The notes: generated from the sequence alone by a model not told the origin. Numbered from the stretch's first letter, positions 34,525-43,944 are shown. The stretch: 64,000 nt of DNA from Spirochaetaceae bacterium (GCA_020353535.1 CP070696.1:942313-1006312), one strand, 5' to 3'. A program made the numbers and translations.

Positions 34525-36501
34525 ATGAACAGACAGAAACTGAAGGAACTCCTGACCATCTCGCATCACTACGGCTCAAACCCGGAGTTCGTGCTGGCCG
34601 GCGGAGGGAACAGCTCATACAAGACAAGAACACACCTGTACATCAAAGCCTCGGGAGCGTCTATGGCCGACATCAACGAACGTGGCTTTGTCTGCCTGCG
34701 CCGCGAAAGGCTGGCCGCCATGTGGGACAGACGCTACTCAGATGATCCCAAACGGCGGGAAGCCCAGGTGCTGGAGGATCTACTGGCTTCCCGGGAGCAC
34801 GGAGAGGAGGACAAGCGTCCCAGCGTGGAGACCAGCCTGCACGATCTGTTCGAGGCCTCGTATGTCATGCATACCCATCCGCCGCTGGTCAATGCCCTGA
34901 CCTGCAGCAGGGAGGGCGAGCGCGCCGCCCGCAGGATTTTCGGCGACAGCGTGCTCTGGATCCCTACGGTCAATCCGGGCTACGTCCTGGCCAACACCAC
35001 CCGAGAGGCGATCCTGGCCTACCGCAGGAAACACGGGCGGGAAGCGGATGTACTGTTGTTCCAAAATCACGGGTTGTGCGTCGCCGGGGAGAGCTTCGAG
35101 GAGATCCGCTCCAAGACTGATCGAGCTTTGAGAAAAATCAAGGGGCACACCGGTCGGCCGCCCCGGTTCACCGCAATGCAAGCCGACCGTGAACGGGCGG
35201 CGGAATTGGCGCCGGCACTGCGCATGCTGCTGCTGGAGGACACCTCGATCTTGAACTTCCACTCGAGTGCCCCGCTTTTCCCGTTCCTGAGCAGCAAAAC
35301 ATCCTTCGAAAAACTCTCTACCTCCATCTCACCGGATCACATCGTCTACTGCAATCACCGGCCGCTGTTCGTACCGGCCGGAAAAGACATGGATCAGCAG
35401 TACCATTTGATCGAGGAGGGTCTCGCGCAATACCGTAAAGACTATGGGATTACTCCGATCATCATAGGCGTGCAAAAGCTGGGGGTATTTGCTTGGGGCC
35501 GCTCGAAGAGCAACGCCGATACCGCCCTTGCGGTTTTTCTGGATGCTGTGAAAGTCGCGCTTCTCAGCCGCGCTTTTGGGGGCCTGCGTCCCCTTCCCGC
35601 CGACCAGGTCGAGTTCATAAGGAACTGGGAGGTGGAGGCGTTCCGTAAGCGGATCAGCGGCGGAGCCCGGCGTCCCGGCCCGGTAGCAGGAAAAATAGCC
35701 CTGGTGACCGGAGCGGCTCAAGGTTTCGGCTTCGGGATCGCCGAGTCTCTCTTGGTCGAAGGCGCCAACGTGGTCATCGCCGATCTCAATGAAGCTCTGG
35801 CGGTCCGAAGAGCCGCGGAGCTGAATCGGCAGTTCGAAGCCGGGCGCTGCCTGGCTCGGGCCGCCGATGTAACGGAGGAGAGCTCCGTGGCCGAGATGAT
35901 CCGGGAAACCGTGTTGACCTACGGGGGTCTGGACCTGCTGGTCAGCAACGCCGGGGTGCTCCAGGCGGGAAGTCTGGAGGAGATGGATGCGGAGAGCTTC
36001 GAGTTTGTGAACCGGGTAAACTACAGGGGCTTCTTCCTCTGCAGCAAATACGCAGCCCGGACCATGAAGATCCAGCATCGCTTCCGTGCGGATTACTTCA
36101 TGGACATCGTGCAGATCAACTCCAAGTCCGGACTGAGCGGCAGCAATAAAAACTTCGCCTACGCCGGCAGCAAGTTCGGCGGAATCGGCCTGACCCAGAG
36201 CTTTGCCCTTGAACTGGTGGAGTTCAACATCAAGGTGAACGCCATCTGCCCGGGCAACTTCTTCGACGGCCCCCTCTGGTCCGATCCGAAGCGCGGCCTG
36301 TTCGTCCAGTACCTGAAGGCCGGAAAGGTTCCCGGTGCGCGCAGTATCGCGGAGGTCCGCCGCTTCTACGAGAGCAAGGTGCCGATGAAGCGGGGTTGCC
36401 GCATAGAGGACGTCGTCCGAGCAGTTTTGTATATTGTGAATCAGACTTACGAAACCGGGCAGGCTTTACCGGTGACGGGCGGACAGATCATGCTGAAGTA
36501 G
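34525..36501 (+). CDS. Class II aldolase / short-chain dehydrogenase fusion
   Basis: 658 aa. Residues ~1-390 are a class II aldolase domain with metal site MHTHPPLVNAL and QNHGLCVAGE. From ~395 a short-chain dehydrogenase begins: GKIALVTGAAQGFGFGIAESLL (cofactor loop), DLLVSNAGVLQAG, an active-site FAYAGSKFGG (Tyr-x-x-x-Lys), and NAICPGNFF. This is the fused layout of rhamnulose-1-phosphate aldolase/lactaldehyde dehydrogenase-type proteins. It would split a sugar phosphate and oxidise or reduce the product aldehyde. The zinc dehydrogenase starts 18 bp later; the true substrate is uncertain. Confidence 0.85.
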   Translation: MNRQKLKELLTISHHYGSNPEFVLAGGGNSSYKTRTHLYIKASGASMADINERGFVCLRRERLAAMWDRRYSDDPKRREAQVLEDLLASREHGEEDKRPSVETSLHDLFEASYVMHTHPPLVNALTCSREGERAARRIFGDSVLWIPTVNPGYVLANTTREAILAYRRKHGREADVLLFQNHGLCVAGESFEEIRSKTDRALRKIKGHTGRPPRFTAMQADRERAAELAPALRMLLLEDTSILNFHSSAPLFPFLSSKTSFEKLSTSISPDHIVYCNHRPLFVPAGKDMDQQYHLIEEGLAQYRKDYGITPIIIGVQKLGVFAWGRSKSNADTALAVFLDAVKVALLSRAFGGLRPLPADQVEFIRNWEVEAFRKRISGGARRPGPVAGKIALVTGAAQGFGFGIAESLLVEGANVVIADLNEALAVRRAAELNRQFEAGRCLARAADVTEESSVAEMIRETVLTYGGLDLLVSNAGVLQAGSLEEMDAESFEFVNRVNYRGFFLCSKYAARTMKIQHRFRADYFMDIVQINSKSGLSGSNKNFAYAGSKFGGIGLTQSFALELVEFNIKVNAICPGNFFDGPLWSDPKRGLFVQYLKAGKVPGARSIAEVRRFYESKVPMKRGCRIEDVVRAVLYIVNQTYETGQALPVTGGQIMLK

Positions 36502-36519
36502 AAACGGAGCAAACACGAG

Positions 36520-37818
36520 ATGAAGACACTGGCTGTACGATTGTACGGGAAAGAGGATCTCCGCCTGGAGGAGTTCGACCTTCCCCCGATCGGAGACGAC
36601 GAGATCCTGGCCCAGGTGATTTCGGACTCGATCTGCATGTCCAGCTACAAAGCGGCCATGCAGGGAGCGGACCACAAGCGTGTGCCCGACGACGTAGACA
36701 AGAATCCCACGATCATCGGTCACGAGATGTCCGGCAAAATCCTTGAGGTGGGCAAGAAGTGGCGCAGGCAGTTCAAGGCGGACATGAAGTTCTCCATCCA
36801 GCCGGCGCTGAATTACAGGGGCAGCCTGGATGCTCCCGGCTATTCCTTCCGCTATATCGGCGGGGATGCCACCCACGTCATCATTCCCAACGAGGTGATG
36901 GAGATGAACTGTCTGCTGCCCTTCAGCGGGCAGGGCTACTTCCCCGCATCCCTGTCCGAGCCCGTCTCCTGCATCGCCGGCGCCTTCCACGCCTCGTTCC
37001 ACAACGAGCAGGGCTCCTACGTCCACCAGATGGGCCTTCGCGAAGGCGGCTCTCTGGCTCTCCTGGCCGCTGCCGGACCCATGGGTCTGGGGGCGCTGGA
37101 CTACGCCCTACACGCCGGCAGCAAACCGCGCCTGGGCCGGCCGCGCCTGAGCCGGCCGCGCCTTATCGTGGTGACGGACATCGACGAGAAGCGGCTGAGC
37201 CGGGCTCAGACCTTCTTCCCGCCGGAACAGGTCGCCCGAGAGGGGGTTGAGCTGGTTTTCTGCAACACCCGGGATATCGAAGACGTACCCGCCTATCTGA
37301 TCGAGCTCAGCGGGAGTGAGGGCTTCGACGACGTTTTCGTTTTCGCCCCGGTCGCTCCTGTGGTGGAAACGGGAGACCGCATTCTCGGGAAAAACGGCTG
37401 TCTAAACTTCTTCGCCGGGCCAACAGACAGTGAGTTTGCCGCCCGGGTCAACTTCTACAACATCCACTACAGCGGCACCCACGTGGTCGGCACCACCGGA
37501 GGAAACACGGATGATATGATCGAAGCCCTGGACCTCATGTCTCAGGGAAAGGTCAATCCGGCCATGATGGTAACCCACATCGGCGGTCTCAACGCGGTTG
37601 TAGAGACCACACTGAACCTGCCCAAGATCCCGGGAGGCAAGAAGCTCATCTACACGAATATCGAGATGGATTTAACGGCTATCGACGATTTCAAGGAAAA
37701 GGGAGCCCAAAATCCTCTGTTCGCCCGTCTGGCGGCGATTGTCGAAGCCCACAACGGTCTCTGGTCGGTGGAAGCGGAGGACTACCTCCTGGCCAACGCC
37801 AAAGCCATCTCCGTATAG
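36520..37818 (+). CDS. Zinc-dependent dehydrogenase, sorbose-1-phosphate reductase-like
   Basis: 432 aa, longer than standard zinc dehydrogenases (about 345). The catalytic zinc ligands fit Cys39 (SICMSSYKAAM) and His68-Glu69 (IIGHEMSG); the Rossmann start is LLAAAGPMGLGALDYAL, and a later TTGGNTDDMIEAL segment fits the family. A 15-bp tandem repeat inserts the residues PRLGR-PRLSR-PRL before the second strand (VVTDIDEKR). The close pairing with the aldolase fusion suggests one pathway for sugar or sugar-alcohol phosphates. GGAG precedes the ATG. Confidence 0.82.
   Translation: MKTLAVRLYGKEDLRLEEFDLPPIGDDEILAQVISDSICMSSYKAAMQGADHKRVPDDVDKNPTIIGHEMSGKILEVGKKWRRQFKADMKFSIQPALNYRGSLDAPGYSFRYIGGDATHVIIPNEVMEMNCLLPFSGQGYFPASLSEPVSCIAGAFHASFHNEQGSYVHQMGLREGGSLALLAAAGPMGLGALDYALHAGSKPRLGRPRLSRPRLIVVTDIDEKRLSRAQTFFPPEQVAREGVELVFCNTRDIEDVPAYLIELSGSEGFDDVFVFAPVAPVVETGDRILGKNGCLNFFAGPTDSEFAARVNFYNIHYSGTHVVGTTGGNTDDMIEALDLMSQGKVNPAMMVTHIGGLNAVVETTLNLPKIPGGKKLIYTNIEMDLTAIDDFKEKGAQNPLFARLAAIVEAHNGLWSVEAEDYLLANAKAISV
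37126..37164 (+). repeat. In-frame 15-bp tandem repeat inside the zinc dehydrogenase gene
   Basis: Units CCGCGCCTGGGCCGG (37126-37140) and CCGCGCCTGAGCCGG (37141-37155), then a partial CCGCGCCTT (37156-37164). It adds PRLGR/PRLSR to the protein, without shifting the frame, between the first helix and second strand of the Rossmann fold. A similar 15-bp repeat occurs in the response regulator at 55698. Confidence 0.8.
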
Positions 37819-37845
37819 TTATCGGACTCCCTTCCCGAAAAGCTC

Positions 37846-38562
37846 GTGCTTCTGATCATTGCCGCCACCACCCTGGCTGCCTCCTTCATATCTGGCTTGA
37901 GCGGCTTCGGTTTCGGACTGATCGCCATGGCCGTACTGCCCCTCTTGCTCGGCATCAAGCTGGCCAATGCCTTCGTGAGTTTTTGCGGCCTGGCTATCTT
38001 TGCCAGTCTGACCATTCCCCTGCGAAAACATATCGCCTGGAAGGCCCTGCTCCCGCTGCTGGCGGGTACCGCTCTGGGCGTTCCTATCGGAGTCTACGGA
38101 CTGGTGAACCTGCCCGAAGGGCTGCTGTTGAAGATCCTGGCCGGATTCATCCTCAGCTACGTTGCCTTCGCCCTGTTGGTTCAAAACAGAGTGCATTTCC
38201 ACATGGACCGGCGCTGGGGCTATCTGGCGGGATTCGTCGGCGGCATCATCAGCGGGGCCTTGAGCGCCGGCGGTCCTCCGGTAATCATGTACTGCGACTC
38301 CCTCAACCTGGGAAAGAAGGGATTCAAAGCCACCCTGCAGGTGTACTTCGTGATCCTGATCCTGTACAAGATCCCCCTGTTCTTCATCACCGGTCTGCTT
38401 TCCGCTGAGCTCTGGCGAACCCTGCTGTACTATAGCCCCCTTGTGGCGGCCGGCACCGCCGGTGGAGTCCTGCTGTTTCACAGACTCTCCGATTTGTGGT
38501 TCCGCAGAGTCGTGCTCATCCTCTTGACCGCCTTCGCCGTAATCATGATCGTTAAATCCTGA
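37846..38562 (+). CDS. TSUP (TauE/SafE) family membrane transporter
   Basis: 238 aa with about eight hydrophobic helices. The paired motif FISGLSGFGFGLIAM near the start and GIISGALSAGGPPVIMYC in the second half are the duplicated SGxxGxG-type repeats of the TSUP family. Members export sulfite or organosulfonates, or move other anions. The start is a GTG at 37846, the only reasonable one after the preceding stop; no ribosome site is obvious. It lies 27 bp past the dehydrogenase stop and may be in that operon. Confidence 0.87.
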   Translation: MLLIIAATTLAASFISGLSGFGFGLIAMAVLPLLLGIKLANAFVSFCGLAIFASLTIPLRKHIAWKALLPLLAGTALGVPIGVYGLVNLPEGLLLKILAGFILSYVAFALLVQNRVHFHMDRRWGYLAGFVGGIISGALSAGGPPVIMYCDSLNLGKKGFKATLQVYFVILILYKIPLFFITGLLSAELWRTLLYYSPLVAAGTAGGVLLFHRLSDLWFRRVVLILLTAFAVIMIVKS

Positions 38563-38594
38563 CGGTGCACACACCGATAATCCCTATGAGAGCC

Positions 38595-38623
38595 TTGAAA
38601 ACTTAGGCTTTAGAATTTATAGT
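38595..38623 (+). promoter_or_regulatory. Promoter of the GAF/HD-GYP gene
   Basis: TTGAAA (38595-38600), a 17-bp spacer and TATAGT (38618-38623). The TTG start codon is at 38637, so the transcript would have a leader of only a few nucleotides, without a clear ribosome site. In 38563-38636 nothing else is seen. Confidence 0.5.
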
Positions 38624-38636
38624 TCAGCGATAAGGT

Positions 38637-39785
38637 TTGGCCAAGAATTCTAAAAACAAGCCGCTCACCGCCCCCCCCAACGAGTTACTGAAAACGATCT
38701 TCTCCTACGTCGGCCGTATTGCCGATGAACGGGATATAGATCAGCTGCTGATTCTTCTGGCCGACATGGGCCGTGACCTGATCAGCGCCGACCGCTGCAC
38801 GGTGTGGCTGCTGAATCGCAAGACCGATGAGCTGTGGAGCCGGGTGGCCCACGGCCTGGACCGAATTACAATTCCCTGTTCCGCCGGTATCGCCGGTTGC
38901 GTGGCCATGACCGGTGAATCCCTCATCATCAACGATCCCTACCACGATAGCCGTTTCGACAAGGACGTCGACAAGAAGACCGGCTACCACACCCGCAACA
39001 TCCTGGGACTGCCGATCCACGACGGAGAGGGAAAGATCATCGGTGTCTTTCAGGCGATCAACAAGATGCCCGAACCACAAGCGTTCAGCGAGCAGGATCT
39101 GGATCACCTGCTGCTCGCTGCCACCTACACGGGTAAGGCTCTGGACGCGGCCATGCTCCAGGAGGAGATCGAGGCTACCCAACGGGAGATCATCTTCACC
39201 CTGGCCGAGACCGGAGAGCTGCGCTCCAAGGAAACCGGCTTCCACGTCAAGCGGGTAGCCGAGTTCTGCCGGCTGTTTGCCGAGAAGCACGGATTGAGCG
39301 CGGACGAAACCGAGCTTCTCAGATTGTCTTCACCGATGCACGATATCGGCAAGATCGCCATCCCCGATTCCATCCTGCTCAAACCGGGCAAGCTCACCCC
39401 AGAAGAGTGGGACACGATGAAGACTCACACGACCCTCGGCCACGAAATGCTCAAGCACTCCGAGCGGCGCCTGTTGAAAGCCGCAGCGCTCATCGCCGAC
39501 GAGCATCACGAGAGGTGGGACGGAACCGGATACCCGAGCGGGAAGAAGGGGGAGGCCATCCATATCTTCGGGCGGATCACCGCCATGTCGGATGTGTTCG
39601 ACGCCCTGGCCAACACCCGGGTCTACAAGCCGGCTTGGGAGCTGGAGCGCATAGTCGAGCTCTTTAAGGAGGAGAAGGGGCATCAATTCGATCCCAAGCT
39701 GGTCAAGGTCTTCCTCGACAACCTCGATGAGTTCGTAAAGATCAAGGAAACCTACAAGGACGAACCCCCGGCCATGGAGAGCTGA
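38637..39785 (+). CDS. GAF-HD-GYP phosphodiesterase
   Basis: 382 aa from TTG at 38637. A GAF sensor domain (~17-170) ends with ILGLPIHDGEGKIIGVFQAINK, and is joined by a helix to an HD-GYP domain (~185-365): the HD pair is in PMHDIGKIAIPDSILLKPG (His235, Asp236), followed by KTHTTLGHEML, and the GYP-type motif HHERWDGTGYP at 290-300, with ITAMSDVFDAL at the end. HD-GYP proteins degrade cyclic di-GMP; GAF domains bind cyclic nucleotides or other small ligands. An adenylate cyclase is 4 kb away. No membrane segment. Confidence 0.93.
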   Translation: MAKNSKNKPLTAPPNELLKTIFSYVGRIADERDIDQLLILLADMGRDLISADRCTVWLLNRKTDELWSRVAHGLDRITIPCSAGIAGCVAMTGESLIINDPYHDSRFDKDVDKKTGYHTRNILGLPIHDGEGKIIGVFQAINKMPEPQAFSEQDLDHLLLAATYTGKALDAAMLQEEIEATQREIIFTLAETGELRSKETGFHVKRVAEFCRLFAEKHGLSADETELLRLSSPMHDIGKIAIPDSILLKPGKLTPEEWDTMKTHTTLGHEMLKHSERRLLKAAALIADEHHERWDGTGYPSGKKGEAIHIFGRITAMSDVFDALANTRVYKPAWELERIVELFKEEKGHQFDPKLVKVFLDNLDEFVKIKETYKDEPPAMES

Positions 39786-39797
39786 TCCACCGCTCCC

Positions 39798-40163
39798 ATG
39801 ACTCCGACAATTCAGATCATCGGCACCAGGAGTTGTCGAAACACCCGCAAAGCCGATCGATTCTTCCGCGAACGAGGTATCCGTCCCCACCTCGTCGATC
39901 TCAACGAGCGCCCCTTGAGCGAAGGAGAACTGCAGAACATCTGTCGAAACCTGGACCCGGAAAACCTGCTGGACCGCGACTCCAAGGCCTATGCCAAGGC
40001 AGGTCTGGAATACATGGTTTACGATCCTCTCGAGGAAGCCCTGAAAAATCCCGCTCTGCTCAAAACGCCGATCGTGCGCTGCGGCAAGGAGGTATCAATC
40101 GGCCTGCAGCCGGAGCTCTGGATGAGCTGGCTGCAGGGCTTCGAGGATAGCTTCGAGTTTTAG
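39798..40163 (+). CDS. ArsC/Spx-family thioredoxin-fold protein
   Basis: 121 aa. The N-terminus IQIIGTRSCRNTRKADRFFRERG has the single catalytic Cys of the ArsC fold (Cys13, CRNTRKA). TPIVRCGKEVSIGLQPE near the end matches the 'RP..' region, though with Val rather than Arg-Pro. Typical ArsC reduces arsenate with glutaredoxin; many members of this length do other redox work. The arsenic genes lie 11 kb away, so a link is only speculative. It is 12 bp after the HD-GYP gene. Confidence 0.8.
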   Translation: MTPTIQIIGTRSCRNTRKADRFFRERGIRPHLVDLNERPLSEGELQNICRNLDPENLLDRDSKAYAKAGLEYMVYDPLEEALKNPALLKTPIVRCGKEVSIGLQPELWMSWLQGFEDSFEF

Positions 40164-40181
40164 GCTGCGCTTCCGGCAGGC

Positions 40182-41456
40182 TCAAATCCGCTTCCAGGAC
40201 AACCCGGCAGCACCGGAGCAGCCCGACAGCACGGGCAGGATCGCGGCCAGAGCCGCCTCGTTTCTCTGATCGAAAAAAGTAAATATTTTCAGAACCAGGT
40301 ACACCGCTGCCAGAGCGGCCAGAAGCAGCCAGATCAGCTGCAACAGACGCCGGCTTCGCGGATTCCTGCCGATAGCAACGACGAGGCCCAGCGCAACGGC
40401 AACCAGGGCCAGAGGATTGGTCAAGAAGAGGTTTTCGTTGGCGTAGGTGACCGTATGGTCGGTGAAATTGCTCATGAAGAACAACGCGCTCCCCGGCAAA
40501 CCCAGAATCAGACCGACCACGACGCTGTAGATCCCGAACAACGTCCAAACCTTGTCTCCCAGATCGGTTGCCGCACCCCTGCGAATCAGGCAGCCCAACA
40601 ATAAAGCAAGCGCTGCCAGCACCAATCCCGGAATCAGCGCCCTGGGCCATCCTGGGGTAGCACGCTCGGGAATGGTACGCTGCCCCGATCCGCTGTAAAA
40701 TACGAGCGCTTCGCTCACCAGAGGCTTCTCCGGACCCGGCCCGTCCCGATAGAGGAGGATCGCGACGTTTGCCTCCAGTTCGCTGGGCAGAAACATCTCC
40801 TCCCAGCGCGTGACGGGATGATCGATAACTTCAGACATGAGAAACATCAGAAGCCAGTCCATGAAATAACCGTGTGCTGTGAAGCGCCGGGTATGCTCAC
40901 GGAGGCTCATCCTGCCCGCAACGGATGCCGCTCGGGCCAACTGGCCGTCGACGGTGGCATCGATCAGATCCCGAACCCGGGTCGCGCAGTTGTCGTAGTA
41001 ATGATCGTAGAGATAGGTGCGGTTCTGCGGGAGGATGTTGTTCTCCAGGAACATCGCCATTTCCAGTCGTTTTCGGGGCGGCAGATTCAGGGTTTGAATG
41101 CGGATCGATCTGCCGAGATAGCGGTAGAAGGCCAGCTCCCGTTCGCTGTCGCTGGCGCCGACCTGAAACCACAGCCGGCCCATGGCGAAGTTCAGGACAA
41201 AGCTCTCCTGCTCGAAGGAAAAGAGACCGTAGTTGTAGAATCGGGAAACACCCAGCCGACCGTCCTCCACGATCAAGGCGGAGTGCCCCCACCAGGTGTA
41301 GATCGGGTCCGCCGGGCCGATTGTCACCAGCTTCACCACCAGGTCCTCAGCCCGACTGGCTCCCACAGCCCACGGTGCAGGTCCCTGCCCCCAGCCGGCG
41401 ACGGCTGTGAAACACAGGAGCAGCAGCATCGAGAAGGGGATTGTCGTTTTATTCAT
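40182..41456 (-). CDS. DUF4105 (Lnb N-terminal-like) membrane protein
   Basis: 424 aa. A signal peptide (residues ~7-23) precedes a periplasmic domain with WWGHSALIVED, FYNYGLFSF, LYDHYYDNCATRVRDLID: the conserved His and Cys of DUF4105, a papain-like fold seen in lipid-modifying proteins such as Lnb. The C-terminal third has about five hydrophobic helices. The enzyme activity is unproven. Third gene of a minus-strand operon after the coiled-coil and PrsW genes; its ATG overlaps the PrsW stop by 4 bp. Confidence 0.82.
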   Translation of the reverse strand: MNKTTIPFSMLLLLCFTAVAGWGQGPAPWAVGASRAEDLVVKLVTIGPADPIYTWWGHSALIVEDGRLGVSRFYNYGLFSFEQESFVLNFAMGRLWFQVGASDSERELAFYRYLGRSIRIQTLNLPPRKRLEMAMFLENNILPQNRTYLYDHYYDNCATRVRDLIDATVDGQLARAASVAGRMSLREHTRRFTAHGYFMDWLLMFLMSEVIDHPVTRWEEMFLPSELEANVAILLYRDGPGPEKPLVSEALVFYSGSGQRTIPERATPGWPRALIPGLVLAALALLLGCLIRRGAATDLGDKVWTLFGIYSVVVGLILGLPGSALFFMSNFTDHTVTYANENLFLTNPLALVAVALGLVVAIGRNPRSRRLLQLIWLLLAALAAVYLVLKIFTFFDQRNEAALAAILPVLSGCSGAAGLSWKRI

Positions 41457-42181
41457 ACGAGCTGATCGAACTGGGCGCGCCGTCCATCCTCTTCCAGAGC
41501 GATGCGGATGCGGGATCGCAGGATCAGGAAGGCAATGATGATCAGAGGGATGATGCCAACAACGGGCAAGGTCCCGAGCACCGGCACGGAAAAGAGCAGA
41601 AAATCGTAGGTCCCGTGAATGAAAATGGCAATGCGCAGACCCTTGTTGATAGAGGCCCTTTCCATCTGGGGACTCGGGGCGAATTTAGCGCGCCCGACGT
41701 AGTAGCCCATGAGTCCGGAAGCCGTGGCGTGAAGGGGGATAGCCGTGACAGCCCGGGTCAGCGCGGTCCAGATGGTGCCTCCCAACACGTAGAGAATGTT
41801 TTCCATACAGGCAAATCCCAGGCTGGCCACGACAGCATATACCACCCCATCCATGATTTCATCGAAGTTGCGGTTTCGATAGGCGAACAGGCGCACGATG
41901 GTGAGCTTCAGGTATTCCTCGACCAGGGCCGCCACCACGAAGGCTTTGAACAGGGCGGTGAGTAGAGGAAAATCGGTGAACAGGCGCTGGAACACGCTCA
42001 TCAGAAGTTCAAGGGGGATGGCCACGAACGTTGCCACGATCCCAAATAGAAAAATCCGTACCACCAGGCCTTTGGGCTCCGGACGCTCCCGGTCCTGCCG
42101 GTAGTAGTAACGCAGCAACAACAGGGCCGGCGCGGCGGCCAGGAGGAAGGAAATTACCAGATTCGGCCAGCTCCGTTCCAT
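41453..42181 (-). CDS. PrsW-family intramembrane metalloprotease
   Basis: 242 aa with about seven membrane helices. The PrsW motifs are VVAALVEEYLKLTIV (Glu-Glu plus Lys), FACMENILYVLGG (Glu), and IPLHATASGLMGYYVG (His), the expected metal and catalytic residues. PrsW enzymes clip membrane proteins such as anti-sigma factors. The flanking coiled-coil membrane protein and DUF4105 protein in this operon are possible substrates or partners. The gene begins 5 bp after the coiled-coil stop and GAGG lies upstream. Confidence 0.9.
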   Translation of the reverse strand: MERSWPNLVISFLLAAAPALLLLRYYYRQDRERPEPKGLVVRIFLFGIVATFVAIPLELLMSVFQRLFTDFPLLTALFKAFVVAALVEEYLKLTIVRLFAYRNRNFDEIMDGVVYAVVASLGFACMENILYVLGGTIWTALTRAVTAIPLHATASGLMGYYVGRAKFAPSPQMERASINKGLRIAIFIHGTYDFLLFSVPVLGTLPVVGIIPLIIIAFLILRSRIRIALEEDGRRAQFDQLV

Positions 42182-42186
42182 TTGCC

Positions 42187-43860
42187 TCAGCTCCCCCCGG
42201 CAGCTACGTAGACCGGATCCCGAGCCGCGGGTCCCTGGACGCCGGAGGCGAGCGGTTTGAAGGAGGCGGTGATCTTGCTGCCCCGCACCTGTTGTACCGT
42301 TCCTTCGGCGATCGTAATCTCCGTTTCCAGGTCTGATATCTTGCGGATCTGGACAACCGCTCCTACGGATACATCCAGATCAACCATGGCTTCTATCACC
42401 ACCCGGTCGGAACTTACCGAAGAGACGACGCCGAGGAACAGAAACGGGGACGCCAGCTCGCCAGTGGATCCTCCGGCGATGAGAATCTGGATCTCTCGGG
42501 AAGCGGCTCGAAACAAGGGATCCTGGCGCGCCAAGGTAAGAAGCTGTGTTTCCGTCTCGCCGCGGTTTTCCGCGGTTCCGGATAATAGGTTCAGAAAGGT
42601 CATGATATCCCTGAGTGCATCGTCTCTGCCCCGCTGGAAACTTTCATTCTGGGCACCTTGAGCCCTCTGCAAGGAGACGGACAGGGCATCCCTTTCCGCC
42701 CGCAGTGCCAGCAGTTCGGCGGTGAGTCCATCGATGCGTTTCTGCAGCTGCATTGCCAGTACGGCGCTCTTGCTCTTGTCCGAGGAGGATGCATCTACGA
42801 TCGCTCGTATCTGGCTCTGAAGCTCCTCGATCTCTTCGGTCTTGGCAGCCAGCTCCGCTTCCAAAGCTGCCACGGTATCTGATGATACACCTTGCCCGGA
42901 TTGACCCTGACCGGATTCCATGAGTTCCCTGAGCAGATCCACGACGTAGCTTTTAACCACCGGATTGTCCTCCAAGCCTTTGAGATCCTGTTGAGCCGCG
43001 GCAAAACGCTGCGCCCGCAGGTTTGTCCGCAGACTGGCAAACACCGCTGCGGCCTGATCCTCCAGCAGGGTTTCCGCCTGCACCCGCGCGCTCAATTCCG
43101 ACAGCCTCTGCTCCGCGGAGCTCCTCTGCCTCTCCTCATTCCGCAGGTCAACCAGGAGTTGGTCCTTGTCGCGATTGGCCTGTACCAGAGCATCCTGTGC
43201 GAGCCGCTGAGACTGGAGCAGCTCCCGTTCCTTCTCCTGGAGCTGAGCATCCAGCTGACGTCGGTACTGGGTAATTTCACGATCTATCGAATTCTGCTCC
43301 CGCAGCTCCAGGTCCCGGAGCTGATTGCTGATCCCCGCTTCGGAGGTTCCCAGGGCGATCAACCGCTCCCGCTCCCTGCTCAACTCCTCCTCCAACCGCT
43401 TCCGGAGCTCCTCCTCCTTTGTTTTCAGGTCCGCTTCCAGTTTCAGTTTCAAAGCCTCTTGCTCCTGATCGACTTCCTGGAGTTTCCTCTGGATCGATGA
43501 TATTTCCTCTTCCTTGGCCTGCAGCCTGATATCGCTTTCCTGCTTCAAGGTTTGGAGCACGGCGCCCTCGGCCGAGAGATAGGAACTGCGCCTCAGGGTA
43601 ATGTTCTCCTTGCGAAGCTCGAAATACCGTGAGAGAAGGAGCACACCCGCTGCGATCAGAAGCAGAGCGGTCAGGTTGATCAGCACTGGGAGGAACAGAC
43701 CCCTCTTTTCAGCATGAAGAATCGACAGATCCGCACGTTCGGGCGTACGGCTTTGAACCAGAGCGGCCTCAATCTGGCTGAGTACCAGTTCCCGCTCGTC
43801 TGGGGATATCTCGGTTTCCTCGATGGGCTGAAAGGAATCGTCCTGCTGCGTGCTTTCCAT
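42187..43860 (-). CDS. Long coiled-coil membrane protein
   Basis: 557 aa. A cytoplasmic N-terminus of ~53 residues is followed by one membrane helix (LPVLINLTALLLIAAGVLLL, ~54-75), a long Glu/Lys/Gln-rich coiled coil to about residue 400, and a globular C-terminal ~120 residues with strands (VVSSVSSDRVVIEAMVDLDVSVGAVVQI). No enzyme family was recognised. Such proteins span the periplasm or serve as scaffolds, and are common in spirochaetes. First gene of the operon with PrsW and DUF4105. Confidence 0.75.
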   Translation of the reverse strand: MESTQQDDSFQPIEETEISPDERELVLSQIEAALVQSRTPERADLSILHAEKRGLFLPVLINLTALLLIAAGVLLLSRYFELRKENITLRRSSYLSAEGAVLQTLKQESDIRLQAKEEEISSIQRKLQEVDQEQEALKLKLEADLKTKEEELRKRLEEELSRERERLIALGTSEAGISNQLRDLELREQNSIDREITQYRRQLDAQLQEKERELLQSQRLAQDALVQANRDKDQLLVDLRNEERQRSSAEQRLSELSARVQAETLLEDQAAAVFASLRTNLRAQRFAAAQQDLKGLEDNPVVKSYVVDLLRELMESGQGQSGQGVSSDTVAALEAELAAKTEEIEELQSQIRAIVDASSSDKSKSAVLAMQLQKRIDGLTAELLALRAERDALSVSLQRAQGAQNESFQRGRDDALRDIMTFLNLLSGTAENRGETETQLLTLARQDPLFRAASREIQILIAGGSTGELASPFLFLGVVSSVSSDRVVIEAMVDLDVSVGAVVQIRKISDLETEITIAEGTVQQVRGSKITASFKPLASGVQGPAARDPVYVAAGGS

Positions 43861-43944
43861 CGCTCGAGGGATTATACAGGCTATGACCCTGATAAACCAG
43901 AGGCAGGATAGACATATCTGCGAGGCTGTGCCAAACTCCCCTGT

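Noticed and set aside
39798..40163. Arsenate reductase of the ars operon
   Set aside because: It is 11 kb from arsR-acr3, in another transcription unit, and the substrate-binding Arg region is not well conserved.
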